A program made the translations under genes and the position numbers. The notes beneath the pieces were generated by a model, which saw only the letters and a list, made by a program, of their open reading frames with translations, did not search any database and was not told the DNA's origin. From contig CANQEA010000004.1 of the NCBI GenBank assembly GCA_947594095.1, positions 1 through 51,502 of the forward strand: DNA of 51,502 nt, in the 5' to 3' direction. Source of the stretch: an uncultured Clostridia bacterium. Lineage in GTDB: Bacteria > Bacillota_A > Clostridia > TANB77 > CAG-508. Of this stretch, positions 7,685 through 15,786 are shown piece by piece (the first letter of the stretch is position 1; each line of letters opens with the position of its first letter).

Positions 7685-8638
7685 TTAATGAATGTCAGCT
7701 ATTCTGTCATACAGATAGTTGAAGTAACGGAAGTCATTGTACTCCCATTTATGAAGATGTTTGCCATCCTTTGATTTGAAGAACGGCGAGCTTTCGAAAA
7801 GTCGTTTGAGCAGGTCTTTGTCGGTTGTCACTTGTTCGTAAAGTGTCGACAAAAGGTAGAAGTCTCGTTCACTCTCATTACTACCAGAGCCTGGAGCAGG
7901 TAAGAACCAACATTGTTGAAAGTTGAAGCTGTGCATAAACAATACGCGGACTTTGCACATTGCATCATCGAACGTAAGATGTTCTTCCTCTTCAACTTTG
8001 TTGATATGCTTTGCTACAATCACAGGCCTAAGCATATACGTATTGAGGAATTTAAGAAGCTTTGCTGTGACGTTCACATTCGACATATTGTCACTGATGA
8101 CGTTGCCTGTGATTGTCACATAGCGGTTTGACTGAGTTGGCTGATAATACTCAATGCCATTGCTCTGATTTTTGATGTAGTATGTCTTCGAATAGTTATC
8201 AATAATGCTATGTCGAAATAGAACTCTCAGTCCGGTTCCAGAAAAGCTAAATTCGAGATATGCAACGTCTTTGAAGAGGTCTATCACGAACTTTGCTCTT
8301 GCATCTGCAGAATTGACGTCATTTTTGACCGAAAAGCAATGGTCCACATCGATAGCGCAGATGTTGCTAGCTTGTATTGACAGACCTACTCCAGCATATG
8401 AGTCGATATCAACACACTGGAGGAGGTCGTCAAAGCTTACAAAATCGGCGACGATGTTTGACCTTGCTGGAGTCCCGTCAATTTTGAACGGAATTTTGTT
8501 TTCATTGACGAGACAATACCGCAAGTTTGCATTGATGATTGACGTTTCGGCCAACCGTCCAAGCACATCTAACGCCGACATCGTTACTGAGGAAGTTGCA
8601 ATGCCGCAACACGTTTCCAGGAGATGAGGTTCTTCCAA
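7685..8638 (-). CDS. Primase-polymerase-like protein (AEP/NrS-1 type)
   Basis: Up to 317 residues. CAIDVDHCF fits the first catalytic Asp pair of archaeo-eukaryotic primases. FSGTGLRVLFRH fits the SGxGxH/R strand, and IEYYQPTQSNRYVTITGN is the conserved ExYxxxRYxTxTG-like end of this domain. The C-terminal 110 residues are helical. A TTG at 8638 has GAAGAGG upstream, while an ATG at 8581 (20th codon) avoids the overlap with the preceding gene but has no clear ribosome site; the true start is unsure. It probably makes primers for the family B polymerase. Confidence 0.72.
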   Translation of the reverse strand: MEEPHLLETCCGIATSSVTMSALDVLGRLAETSIINANLRYCLVNENKIPFKIDGTPARSNIVADFVSFDDLLQCVDIDSYAGVGLSIQASNICAIDVDHCFSVKNDVNSADARAKFVIDLFKDVAYLEFSFSGTGLRVLFRHSIIDNYSKTYYIKNQSNGIEYYQPTQSNRYVTITGNVISDNMSNVNVTAKLLKFLNTYMLRPVIVAKHINKVEEEEHLTFDDAMCKVRVLFMHSFNFQQCWFLPAPGSGSNESERDFYLLSTLYEQVTTDKDLLKRLFESSPFFKSKDGKHLHKWEYNDFRYFNYLYDRIADIH

Positions 8639-9135
8639 TGCGACTCAACCTCTTCACCCTGTTGATTTTTGTATGTAGATGTCGAAACCATCACGTAAAT
8701 TCTGCTGCCGACGAGAACGCCAAGAGCATCGTCAAGAATTTCGGGCTGCATAAAGTACTTCTTTTCCAGAAGCGGGACGCCGGCTTGTTCACCTTCGAAC
8801 TTGAGCATATCGGAGACAAATCTCTTGAATGCCGACTCATCTTTGAACGAGTAGAACATTGCAAATTTACGTCCTGCCATCTTCTCGATGTTGTGGAACT
8901 TTCCTTTTTCATCGATGCTGAGGCCGTCCTCGCAGATTTTGAAGTCGAGTCTGGCCATCGGGTCGCCGCTGCTTTTGGACTCGGTGAGTTGGGCTTGTGT
9001 GAGTTCGCAGAGGTAATAGCCGTCGGGTAACTCTGTATAGCCGGCACCCTCTGCGCTGACGTCGTCGATATTCGTATCAGCGAACAGGTCTTTGAGTTGA
9101 TTAAACAACTTTGTTTTGTCAATTTGTTTAGGCAT
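8584..9135 (-). CDS. Single-stranded DNA-binding-like protein (DUF669 type)
   Basis: 183 residues. The middle resembles phage DUF669 proteins: LPDGYYLCELTQAQLTESK, a short acidic linker, then MARLDFKICEDG, and near the end GSRIYVMVSTSTYKNQQGE, the pattern of an OB-fold (gp2.5-like) strand set. Families of this kind sit next to Sak4-type recombinases, as here (the ATPase gene ends 12 bases upstream). Likely coats ssDNA during replication and recombination. Confidence 0.75.
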   Translation of the reverse strand: MPKQIDKTKLFNQLKDLFADTNIDDVSAEGAGYTELPDGYYLCELTQAQLTESKSSGDPMARLDFKICEDGLSIDEKGKFHNIEKMAGRKFAMFYSFKDESAFKRFVSDMLKFEGEQAGVPLLEKKYFMQPEILDDALGVLVGSRIYVMVSTSTYKNQQGEEVESHWKNLISWKRVAALQLPQ

Positions 9136-9146
9136 AATGTTTCTCC

Positions 9147-10196
9147 TTATTTATTCGCGTTCAATGCCGCGAGTTTTGCTTTAATTGCCGCAATTCTGTC
9201 TGCGGTGGACTGAGGCTGAGGCGCAGGTTGAGGTTCAGGCTGCGTTTCGGTCTGTTTCGGGCTTGCATTTTCGAGAGCTTCAACGGTTTGAGCATTCTTA
9301 TCGTCTTCGATAACAACATCTGCCTGTACCGGAGCCTGGTCCTCGAGGTTCGTTGTTGTTTCGGGTTCTTTCTTTGCAATGGGACTGTCCTTAAAGACTT
9401 CCGCAAGAGGTTCGACAGGAAGTACTTTTGCTTCTTCCTTGACCTCTTCCTTAACGACCGGTTGTTCGGGTTGAATGACTTTCTGCTTGGGCGCTTCTTT
9501 TACTTCCGGAGCATAGAGTTTGATTGCCACTGCAAATTCATCGAAGTCGAGAGGAATGTCGTGAGGCACATTGTCTTCATCGATACCGCGAGCAATTCCG
9601 AATTCGTTTTCCTTCGGAACAAGGGAGAGATAACGACGTTTGACCATCACACCATTGCCCATATCCTCTGCCTTGAGATAGCATCTGAGACAGTAACGAA
9701 CACGGCCTTCAATCATATCCATCACTTTGTCAGGAATTCTCGAAGACGGGCCGTATTTCGTATGCTCAACACCTCTGCGGTCTTTTACGACATATTGGAT
9801 GCCGTGAGTGATGAAGATGATGTGCTTGTCCTTGTTGATAAGCTTGCACAGTTCAAGAAAGAATTCGTTTCTCGTAATGTCATAGCCTTTGCCGTAGCCG
9901 ATGTCGCTGATGTGGTCGATTTTGCTCTTCGTACAGAACTCGGACTCACACCATTTGAAGAGGTCTTCCAACAGGTCGACGACGATTGTATCGTAGCCAT
10001 CGAAAGACTGGTCGAATGCATCTTTCGCTTCGCTCCAAGACGAAACTCTGATGTATGCATTCGGGTCAGCGCCGAAATCTTCGAGCCATTCATAGTTGCC
10101 ATCTGTACAGATGAAGAACGGCTTCGGTGCGTGGCAGGCAAATACGGACTTTCCTACGCCCGGTTCGCCATAAAGAAGCATTTTGATACGTTTCAT
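9147..10196 (-). CDS. Sak4-like RecA-fold recombination ATPase with disordered tail
   Basis: 349 residues. The N-terminal 220 form a P-loop core: LLYGEPGVGKSVFA (Walker A, 7-20), YDTIVVDLLEDL (Walker B), and HIIFITHGIQ (sensor strand), the arrangement of the AAA_24/Sak4 single-strand annealing ATPases. The last 130 residues are Pro/Glu/Gln/Lys-rich (PEQPVVKEEVKEEAK, then a PEPQPAPQPQ run) and end in a short helix that could bind the ssDNA-binding protein. First gene of its operon. Confidence 0.82.
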   Translation of the reverse strand: MKRIKMLLYGEPGVGKSVFACHAPKPFFICTDGNYEWLEDFGADPNAYIRVSSWSEAKDAFDQSFDGYDTIVVDLLEDLFKWCESEFCTKSKIDHISDIGYGKGYDITRNEFFLELCKLINKDKHIIFITHGIQYVVKDRRGVEHTKYGPSSRIPDKVMDMIEGRVRYCLRCYLKAEDMGNGVMVKRRYLSLVPKENEFGIARGIDEDNVPHDIPLDFDEFAVAIKLYAPEVKEAPKQKVIQPEQPVVKEEVKEEAKVLPVEPLAEVFKDSPIAKKEPETTTNLEDQAPVQADVVIEDDKNAQTVEALENASPKQTETQPEPQPAPQPQSTADRIAAIKAKLAALNANK

Positions 10197-10228
10197 TTAA
10201 TTGTCCTCCAATTTTTATTTATAGATAT

Positions 10229-10271
10229 ATTGTATCACATTTTTTTCTAAAAGTAAACTCTTTTGATATAC
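10229..10271 (-). promoter_or_regulatory. Early-class promoter of the Sak4-like operon
   Basis: Minus strand TACAAT (10229-10234) preceded by TGA, 17-base spacer, TTTACT (10252-10257), upstream GTATATCAAAAGAG. Confidence 0.9.
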
Positions 10272-10286
10272 TTTTAGAAAAGTTTT

Positions 10287-10309
10287 TCGAACTTTTTTTT
10301 CAAGTTCGA
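10287..10309 (-). terminator. Weak AT-rich hairpin after the RecB-like operon
   Basis: Minus strand reads CGAACTTG, A-run, then AAGTTCG before the next promoter. Stem of seven to eight pairs, A/T-rich loop, T-rich downstream. Similar weak A/T hairpins lie between each operon end and the next promoter; their efficiency is uncertain. Confidence 0.4.
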
Positions 10310-10311
10310 CA

Positions 10312-10674
10312 TCATACACGACGAATTCCCTTGAAGCCGTGCTTGATTTCGTTCATAACGGCGTCAGGAGTTACGTCAAAGTAGCGGACACGCAGCTTAA
10401 CGATAGCGTTCTGCACATCGAAGATGTTGATATTTTTGTCAAGCTTAAGTAAAGCCTTCCAAATATCAATTGTCTCAATGTTGAAGCACACTTTTCGTTT
10501 AGGCTGCTTCGAGTTGATAGCAAAACCTTCAGTTGCAGGATGCTTCGTCTTTCGTTTGATGTTACTGAGTCCAACAGTAATGCTGTCATCAGTCTCATCA
10601 TACGTTATGACGAACTTTTCCTTCAACTGAGCAAGTAACGTATCACTCATCAGTCTGAGATTGTTCCTTGGCAT
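10312..10674 (-). CDS. Conserved-looking phage protein of unknown function
   Basis: 120 basic residues starting MPRNNLRLMSD, with a Lys-rich centre (SNIKRKTKHP, SKQPKRKVCF) and a helical C-terminus ending FKGIRRV. GGAGGTTAAGTT precedes the ATG. It is the last gene of the operon with the RecB-like nuclease, so a DNA-binding role in recombination is possible, but no family was recognised. Confidence 0.6.
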   Translation of the reverse strand: MPRNNLRLMSDTLLAQLKEKFVITYDETDDSITVGLSNIKRKTKHPATEGFAINSKQPKRKVCFNIETIDIWKALLKLDKNINIFDVQNAIVKLRVRYFDVTPDAVMNEIKHGFKGIRRV

Positions 10675-10677
10675 AAC

Positions 10678-11838
10678 TTAACCTCCTTGCTTATTTATGT
10701 CCTCCAGCTCGGCCTTATACGTCTGAACGTATGCGGACAGCAGGGTTTCATCAATGATAAAGTTTTGTCGAACCATATCGGCAAACTCATCAACATCAAG
10801 GTCATAGCCTTGCTGAGCTGCCTCAACGATATTGAGAAGATATTCGTTCTTGAACATATTGTACTTGTTCATAACTTTCTTCTTCTCGTTATTGGCCTCG
10901 TCAATGACGAGCATATCAATTGGAACGCAGTCTCGATGGTCCTCAAAGACTTTTGTCGACCGATTGTAAATTCTGTCAGAGATACCATAAAGAAGCTCGG
11001 CATTCGGTGTACGATAGAAGACGTCGAACCAGTCAGAACGACCATACGAATTCCGAGCATTGCCGTAGTTTATGTAGAAGAGTCTGTTCTGAACAATCGA
11101 CGCAGCAGCAACGCACATCTTATCGAGATTGTTGATGTAGTCTGTAAGACCTTTCGGGTCAAGCGTCGATGGCAAAAACTCGTGATATTCGACAAGATGT
11201 TCATCATTGAGTTCATATTCAAAACGCATACGGCGTTGGAAGTCAGAGTCATTCTCGTTCTTCTTCTTTCGTATCATAGTCTTCTTGATGTTGATAATGC
11301 CGATTTTATACACAGGCATTTCGGGGAATGTTTTCTGTACCTCGAAAATGTAGCGGTAAAGTTGGTCAAGGTAAGCATCCCAGTCAGGCTCTTTTGACGA
11401 AGTCTTATAGTCGATGATGATGAAGCCTTTGTTAGTCAACAACAATAAGTCGACAATGCCGACAAATTGATGACCGGACGGAAGGTCGGCATTGAGATAA
11501 AGCTCGTGAGTCTCATCAAGAAGTTGAAGCTTTTCTCCTGGATTTTCGATGTCAATAAGTAGCTTGTCGAAGATTTCATCGTGATGTTTCATATAGCCGT
11601 GGACCATCGACTCAGCCAGCATCTGTTCATAAGAGTAGCATCCTTTCTGTTGGAACGAGCCGTTCTCATTGAAGTATTCTGTCAAATCCTCTGTTGTATG
11701 TTCAATTCCCCAGTGGACAGCTGAGCCGATTTGAAGTGCAGGCTTGATGTCCTTTTTGTACATACCCATCTCATAGCCGAGATAGTAGCTCATAGGACAA
11801 GCGAGCAATGTTGTGAGTTTCGAGTGCGAGAATTTCAT
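10678..11838 (-). CDS. PD-(D/E)XK exonuclease, RecB/Cas4-like
   Basis: 386 residues. The N-terminus SHSKLTTLLACPMSYYLGYE is the Y/LxxCPxxYxL motif of PDDEXK_1 nucleases, with QIGSAVHWGIE the conserved G-x-x-xH helix. Core residues are FVGIVDLLLL (D) and GFIIIDYKTSSK (D-x-K), followed by LDQLYRYIFEVQ, the QxxxY helix. Only one Cys is seen near the N-terminus and no Cys cluster at the C-terminus, so an iron-sulfur centre is doubtful. It is expected to resect DNA ends for the Sak4/ssDNA-binding annealing system next door. Overlaps the upstream gene by four bases. Confidence 0.87.
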   Translation of the reverse strand: MKFSHSKLTTLLACPMSYYLGYEMGMYKKDIKPALQIGSAVHWGIEHTTEDLTEYFNENGSFQQKGCYSYEQMLAESMVHGYMKHHDEIFDKLLIDIENPGEKLQLLDETHELYLNADLPSGHQFVGIVDLLLLTNKGFIIIDYKTSSKEPDWDAYLDQLYRYIFEVQKTFPEMPVYKIGIINIKKTMIRKKKNENDSDFQRRMRFEYELNDEHLVEYHEFLPSTLDPKGLTDYINNLDKMCVAAASIVQNRLFYINYGNARNSYGRSDWFDVFYRTPNAELLYGISDRIYNRSTKVFEDHRDCVPIDMLVIDEANNEKKKVMNKYNMFKNEYLLNIVEAAQQGYDLDVDEFADMVRQNFIIDETLLSAYVQTYKAELEDINKQGG

Positions 11839-12491
11839 TTTGTAAAGACTCCTTGTTCAACGAGTTCGTCGAAAGTCTTCCAATTGTCAATGTCATTGAG
11901 GTCTCCATCGTATTTGTAGTTGACGCAGAAAACCGTAATGGCACGGCCAAAGGAACGAAGATGATTTCGAGCGAGGTACTTATTGATGAAGACTTTCATA
12001 TCCTTGGGATTGCCTTCAAAAGTTTCGACATCCGTAATGTTTGTGTCCTTACGAACACCGCAAGCAAGTTTTGCAGTAACCTCTGTTGCAACTTTACGAC
12101 CTGTTGATATTGTAGCTTTTGCATCTGCATTACGTTGTTCTTCAGTACGTTTTACTGCATCAACAGGTGGAACGAAGAGTTGAAGCAAACGGCCAAGAGG
12201 TTTTCTGCGATAAGACGCTCTCCACCAGGTAATGTCAAGGCCTATCATAACATAGGCTATGTCTTCTGAAGAAAGAAGCGTGACGTCCACGGTTTCGCCT
12301 TTTTCATTGACCTTGTCTTCGAGAGATTGTTCCATCCAAACGTTTTGAATGTTTTCGACCGTTGTTTTGTAGCACGGTTCGTCATCTCCATCGAAGATGA
12401 CCTCAACTTCAGAGTTCTTATTGGTATGCTTATTGATAAACTCGTGGAGTGTGTCGTAGTTTACTTTTCTTCTTGCATCGATAAGATACAT
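11835..12491 (-). CDS. Unknown protein, first gene of the RecB-like operon
   Basis: 218 residues, no family recognised. The N-terminal third has strand-rich sequence (SEVEVIFDGDDEPCYKTTV); an aromatic patch ITWWRASYRRKPLGRL follows near 100; the C-terminal half is mixed. It ends in a four-base overlap with the RecB-like gene, so it is made together with the nuclease and may be a partner or regulator of it. Confidence 0.6.
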   Translation of the reverse strand: MYLIDARRKVNYDTLHEFINKHTNKNSEVEVIFDGDDEPCYKTTVENIQNVWMEQSLEDKVNEKGETVDVTLLSSEDIAYVMIGLDITWWRASYRRKPLGRLLQLFVPPVDAVKRTEEQRNADAKATISTGRKVATEVTAKLACGVRKDTNITDVETFEGNPKDMKVFINKYLARNHLRSFGRAITVFCVNYKYDGDLNDIDNWKTFDELVEQGVFTK

Positions 12492-12541
12492 TTTTGGTCT
12501 CCTTCACTTGGTAAGCCAAGTTTAATTTATTTTATAAGTAT

Positions 12542-12584
12542 ATTGTATCACATTTTTTCTTAAAAGTAAACTACTTTGATATAC
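12542..12584 (-). promoter_or_regulatory. Early-class promoter of the 12491-10312 operon
   Basis: Minus strand TACAAT (12542-12547) with TGA before it, 17-base spacer, TTTACT (12565-12570), upstream box GTATATCAAAGTAG. Confidence 0.88.
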
Positions 12585-12625
12585 TTTTTTGAAAGTTTTT
12601 GCAAAAATTTTCAAAAAGTTTGAGC

Positions 12626-12808
12626 TTACTTTTCGGAAACCGTAATGACGTATCTGATGTCATCGGCTTTGAAGATGAACTGACCGGCCTCAACAAATTT
12701 GGGCGAAGTAAAGATGCTTGCAACAAATTGATTGTACAGTTCCTTACTCCCAAATGACAAAGTGACCGGTCTGATTTTATGTCTTAAATAAAGTTTGACA
12801 GTTATCAT
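12626..12808 (-). CDS. Small unknown protein
   Basis: 60 residues starting MITVKLYLRHKIRPVT. ATG at 12808 is chosen because AGGAGG lies nine bases upstream; the longer frame to 12847 has no such site and would enter palindrome DE2. Predicted mixed alpha/beta with several Phe; function unknown. Last gene of the long 15692-12626 operon. Confidence 0.6.
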   Translation of the reverse strand: MITVKLYLRHKIRPVTLSFGSKELYNQFVASIFTSPKFVEAGQFIFKADDIRYVITVSEK

Positions 12809-12830
12809 AGAATTCCTCCTGAATTCATCG

Positions 12831-12904
12831 TTTAACCTCAGAGTCACTTGGAATATCGGTATATATAAATATATAAGGTATACGCGATGTGTCTCTGAGG
12901 TAAA
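12831..12904. repeat. Dyad element DE2
   Basis: Imperfect inverted arms TTTAACCTCAGAGTCACTT (12831-12849) and GATGTGTCTCTGAGGTAAA (12886-12904) flank an AT-rich core of TATATATAAATATATA. The right flank TAAACGTCGTTATT matches flanks of DE5 and DE6 (TAAACGTCGTAATTC). Confidence 0.75.
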
Positions 12905-12909
12905 CGTCG

Positions 12910-13101
12910 TTATTTCTTGGGCCTATGCTTTTTGACAAGTTTGCCCTGTTCATTCCTTGCAAGTCGACCATCAGCAATACGAGCGAAAAATTCGACCTTG
13001 CTTTCAGTCTTATAAGCTGCACGTTTGTTGTCTTTGCACCACTGCTCATATTCCTTAACAGTAACGCCGGTAAGAGTAAAGGCTTGCTTATTGTAGCTCA
13101 T
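12910..13101 (-). CDS. Small basic protein
   Basis: 63 residues, basic at the C-terminus (KLVKKHRPKK), with TVKEYEQWCKDNKRAAY near the middle that may form a helix. AGGAGGTTCAAAT precedes ATG 13101. Downstream of the small-terminase gene by 11 bases. A DNA-binding or virion-associated role is possible, not shown. Confidence 0.6.
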   Translation of the reverse strand: MSYNKQAFTLTGVTVKEYEQWCKDNKRAAYKTESKVEFFARIADGRLARNEQGKLVKKHRPKK

Positions 13102-13112
13102 ATTTGAACCTC

Positions 13113-13814
13113 CTATTGATTGTCTTTCTTAATGTCTTCAACGAGTTTGAGTAACTCGTCCATTGGCAATGTCAACAAATACTCACGCTCTTCAGCAGTA
13201 AGCCTTGATGTTGGTATGCCTGCAAGAGCTTGCTCCTTTTGTTCAACTGCTGAATTTGCTTCAAGCATTTGCTTTATTGTCTCAACAGACAACGTCTTAA
13301 TGCTGACCTCAAAGTCAGACATAACGACTTTGTTCGGGTCAAGCATTGCCATTGCTTTGAACTCATTCAATCTGAGAAGCAATTCAACAATTCGTATCTT
13401 TTCAGTTGTCTTGAGCTGGTCAGCAATCGGAACATTTTCGTCCATCAACAATGAACTAAGATAACCACCTATCTCATCAACAGTGATGAGGCGGTGGAGG
13501 AATTGTCGATGGTAGAGTGCTCGATTGATACGACGAATTTCTCGTTGTATAACAGGCGAGATAAAGAATTGCTTAGCAACGTCCATATCGATACCTGTCA
13601 ATTCTGCAGCAGTAGCGACCGATTTGAACTGTACGTAATGACTAATGAAAATCTTCTGAATGTCATTGAGCTGAAGCTTTCCCTCAGGGTCAGGATTGAG
13701 CGAATATTCAGGGTCTGTTTCGAGACTATGTTCATATTCTGCCTGCATTTCAGGGAGCTTTGGCAAAATCTCAGCCAATGCCTTTTCGTCGATTTTCTTA
13801 CTTTTCTTCGCCAT
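13113..13814 (-). CDS. terS: Terminase small subunit-like protein
   Basis: 233 residues. The stretch LNDIQKIFISHYV, then FKSVATAAELTGIDMDVAKQFFISPVIQREI (about 48-95) is the helix-turn-helix plus trailing helix seen in SPP1 G1P/Terminase_2 small subunits (xxQxxFxxxYxxxxNatxAAxxAGxS). The C-terminal half is helical and could oligomerise. It would recognise the packaging site for the large terminase. It lies in a leftward early operon about 13 kb from terL, and its first codons overlap the Cys-rich gene upstream. Confidence 0.65.
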   Translation of the reverse strand: MAKKSKKIDEKALAEILPKLPEMQAEYEHSLETDPEYSLNPDPEGKLQLNDIQKIFISHYVQFKSVATAAELTGIDMDVAKQFFISPVIQREIRRINRALYHRQFLHRLITVDEIGGYLSSLLMDENVPIADQLKTTEKIRIVELLLRLNEFKAMAMLDPNKVVMSDFEVSIKTLSVETIKQMLEANSAVEQKEQALAGIPTSRLTAEEREYLLTLPMDELLKLVEDIKKDNQ

Positions 13815-14211
13815 TTTCTATTACTCGATTGATGAAGTTTTCGTACAATTCAGGGTCAACATTGCTGTTGAGCGAGTTTATTAGATGATGTTCGCAGTTT
13901 GCACATTGATGGTCTTCAATGCTGCGACAGTCTTTAGCAACATTATCATATTGCTCACATATTTTACAATAGCTATCCGGAGTCGTCAAAATTTTGACAA
14001 CTGTTTCGACCGGTAGCTTACGTAAAACATCAATAGTCTTCATTATAGTCCTCCTTCGAAAGATTTGTCCGCCTTGCTTCAGGCGGTCTTCGGTTTTGAG
14101 TAATGAGTACGTTGTCTTCCAATTGATGTAAGGCTTACAAATGCTATGACAATTTGCACAACGTTTTGTACAATCTTTACAAGGACAAATTGGAAGAATA
14201 GTCGTACTCAT
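13798..14211 (-). CDS. Cysteine-rich, probably zinc-binding protein with internal start
   Basis: 137 residues. The first 56 carry CPCKDCTKRCANCHSIC (residues 9-25), a dense Cys cluster; the rest carries CKICEQYD and CANCEH pairs. ATG 14211 overlaps the HD gene stop (ATGA). An in-frame ATG at 14043 is preceded by AAGGAGG eight bases upstream, stronger than the site of the first start, so an 81-residue C-terminal product MKTIDVLRK... is probably also made. Role unknown; zinc-ribbon nucleic-acid binding is likely. Confidence 0.65.
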   Translation of the reverse strand: MSTTILPICPCKDCTKRCANCHSICKPYINWKTTYSLLKTEDRLKQGGQIFRRRTIMKTIDVLRKLPVETVVKILTTPDSYCKICEQYDNVAKDCRSIEDHQCANCEHHLINSLNSNVDPELYENFINRVIENGEEK

Positions 14212-14792
14212 CTCTCAGTAATGAATGTTGCAAGTTGGTCTGCACATTGTAACAACACTGTAAGAGTCGAATATTGCTGTGCCGCATTGATGGCATAGCT
14301 ACCACCACGTACAGCTTCGTCATATCCGCTCATATGCCAACGAATAGCCAACGCTTCAGCAGGTTTCAGACTCATAAACTTCTCTATCAGAAACGCCGAC
14401 TTCTCACCGTGGCCAAATGGAAACTGGTCGTCAATCTCATAAGTCTGAACATCAGTCCATACTCCTTTGACGAGTTGACGTTTGAGACAAGGCTTATAGA
14501 AGTTGACTTTGCAGAGGTCGTGGAAGAGTGCGATAATGGCAAGCGACTCAAGAGTATCAACACTGCTATCATTCGGAAACTCAACAGTTTGCAGAATGAG
14601 GATTTGCTCAAAGACGTTGAGCGAGTGAGCCAAGAGGCCACCTTTTTCACAGAGGTGATACCTTGTTGAGCAAGGTGCATCATAGAAGTCTGATTGTTCC
14701 AAGAACGTCATCAATTTGTCAATGCCATCACGATGAATGTATGTATTGACAAGATGCTTGAACTCAGCTTTCTTTGTTGCAACATCTATCAT
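14208..14792 (-). CDS. HD-domain phosphohydrolase
   Basis: 194 residues. GGLLAHSLNVFEQ gives the first His, ALFHDLCKVNFY the HD pair, and HGEKSAFLIEKF with IRWHMSGYD the later metal-binding His residues; this order matches HD hydrolases of the YhaM/KH-HD type found in phages. Substrate may be nucleotides or RNA ends. Distinct from the YfbR-like enzyme at 6717. Overlaps both neighbours by four bases. Confidence 0.75.
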   Translation of the reverse strand: MIDVATKKAEFKHLVNTYIHRDGIDKLMTFLEQSDFYDAPCSTRYHLCEKGGLLAHSLNVFEQILILQTVEFPNDSSVDTLESLAIIALFHDLCKVNFYKPCLKRQLVKGVWTDVQTYEIDDQFPFGHGEKSAFLIEKFMSLKPAEALAIRWHMSGYDEAVRGGSYAINAAQQYSTLTVLLQCADQLATFITER

Positions 14793-15199
14793 TTTTCACC
14801 TCCGTCCTCAACGTCCCAGTTTGCGAGACGTCTTGCTAATACGTCATCATATTGTGTCATAATGACGAATTGCTCACTGAGGAGTTGCTGCTGAATTTGG
14901 CTTAACGTCTTGAACTTTTTCGAATGGAGCATACTGTTCAGATTGTCCATCTTTTTGATGAGCTCAAGTCGTTCAACCTCAACACGTTCTCTTGCTTCTT
15001 GGCTTTCATATTTGAGCACAACATCTGCTGCATTAGCCATAAGCCACGTTAACATTTGAGGAATGACCTCTTCATTGATAGAGCCAAAACCAGCGTGACT
15101 TATAGCATCGTCAAGCTTTTCGTCGAATTGTTTCTGCTGCTCGTCTGTGAGCATTTTCCTCATACCCATCAAACGTGCGATTTTAGTTGCTACCCTCAT
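14789..15199 (-). CDS. Helical protein of unknown function
   Basis: 136 residues from ATG 15199, selected because GGAGGTGCCTG precedes it; the frame is open upstream but has no ribosome site. Long coiled-coil-prone stretch (ARERVEVERLELIKKMDNL). It overlaps the previous gene by 17 bases and the HD gene by four. No family recognised. Confidence 0.6.
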   Translation of the reverse strand: MRVATKIARLMGMRKMLTDEQQKQFDEKLDDAISHAGFGSINEEVIPQMLTWLMANAADVVLKYESQEARERVEVERLELIKKMDNLNSMLHSKKFKTLSQIQQQLLSEQFVIMTQYDDVLARRLANWDVEDGGEK

Positions 15200-15455
15200 C
15201 AGGCACCTCCACTTTGTATTTTGCAAATACTTTTGCAAAGACAGGCAAAAGATTACCGAAGCTGTACTCATAGCCTTGTGTTGTTTTGCACATAGCCTTC
15301 AGCTCTTCGAAAATCGCTTTTGCCGTTTCGGTCTTTACATATTTAGCTTTCCGATATCCTTCCTTCGTCAATTCCTCTGCAACATAGTCGCAGTATGAAC
15401 TGTCACAATTGTCAATGATATTTGAAAGCTCATAAAACTCTTCGTTCTTCTCCAT
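15183..15455 (-). CDS. Small unknown protein
   Basis: 90 acidic, helical residues (MEKNEEFYELSNIIDN...). Starts immediately after the stop of the 15456 gene with GGAGGTGACCGAATAA in between as ribosome site. Unknown function. Confidence 0.6.
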   Translation of the reverse strand: MEKNEEFYELSNIIDNCDSSYCDYVAEELTKEGYRKAKYVKTETAKAIFEELKAMCKTTQGYEYSFGNLLPVFAKVFAKYKVEVPDEGSN

Positions 15456-15692
15456 TTATTCGGTCACCTCCACGTCGTCGATTTTGACGAGTTTAATATC
15501 CGTCAATTTGACGTTGCAATTCTGTTTGAGAAATTGCGAATACGCCCTACCGCGAGCGTTCAAAGCATCAACATCTTCGATAATTGCTGTGAGCGTCTTG
15601 ACTCTGCTGCCATAATAAGCATCGACAACGAAAAACCAGCGATGAACGGGAGCTTCAGTAGTTTCAACTTTGTTGTCTTGTACATTTTCCAT
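15456..15692 (-). CDS. Small unknown protein, first gene of operon
   Basis: 78 residues from ATG 15692; GGAGG eight bases upstream decides this start over ATG 15707, whose codon is fused to that ribosome site. RWFFVVDAYYGSRVKTLTAI suggests a beta-rich fold; no family recognised. Confidence 0.6.
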   Translation of the reverse strand: MENVQDNKVETTEAPVHRWFFVVDAYYGSRVKTLTAIIEDVDALNARGRAYSQFLKQNCNVKLTDIKLVKIDDVEVTE

Positions 15693-15719
15693 TGTTTGGT
15701 CCTCCATATTTATAATTAT

Positions 15720-15762
15720 ATTGTATCACATTTTTTTCTAAAAGTAAACCACTTTGATGGTC
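15720..15762 (-). promoter_or_regulatory. Early-class promoter of the 15692-12626 operon
   Basis: Minus strand TACAAT (15720-15725) with TGA before it, 17-base spacer, TTTACT (15743-15748). The upstream box is degenerate (GACCATCAAAGTGG), suggesting weaker or different activation. Confidence 0.85.
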
Positions 15763-15786
15763 TTTTTTGAAAGTTTTGGAAGAAAG

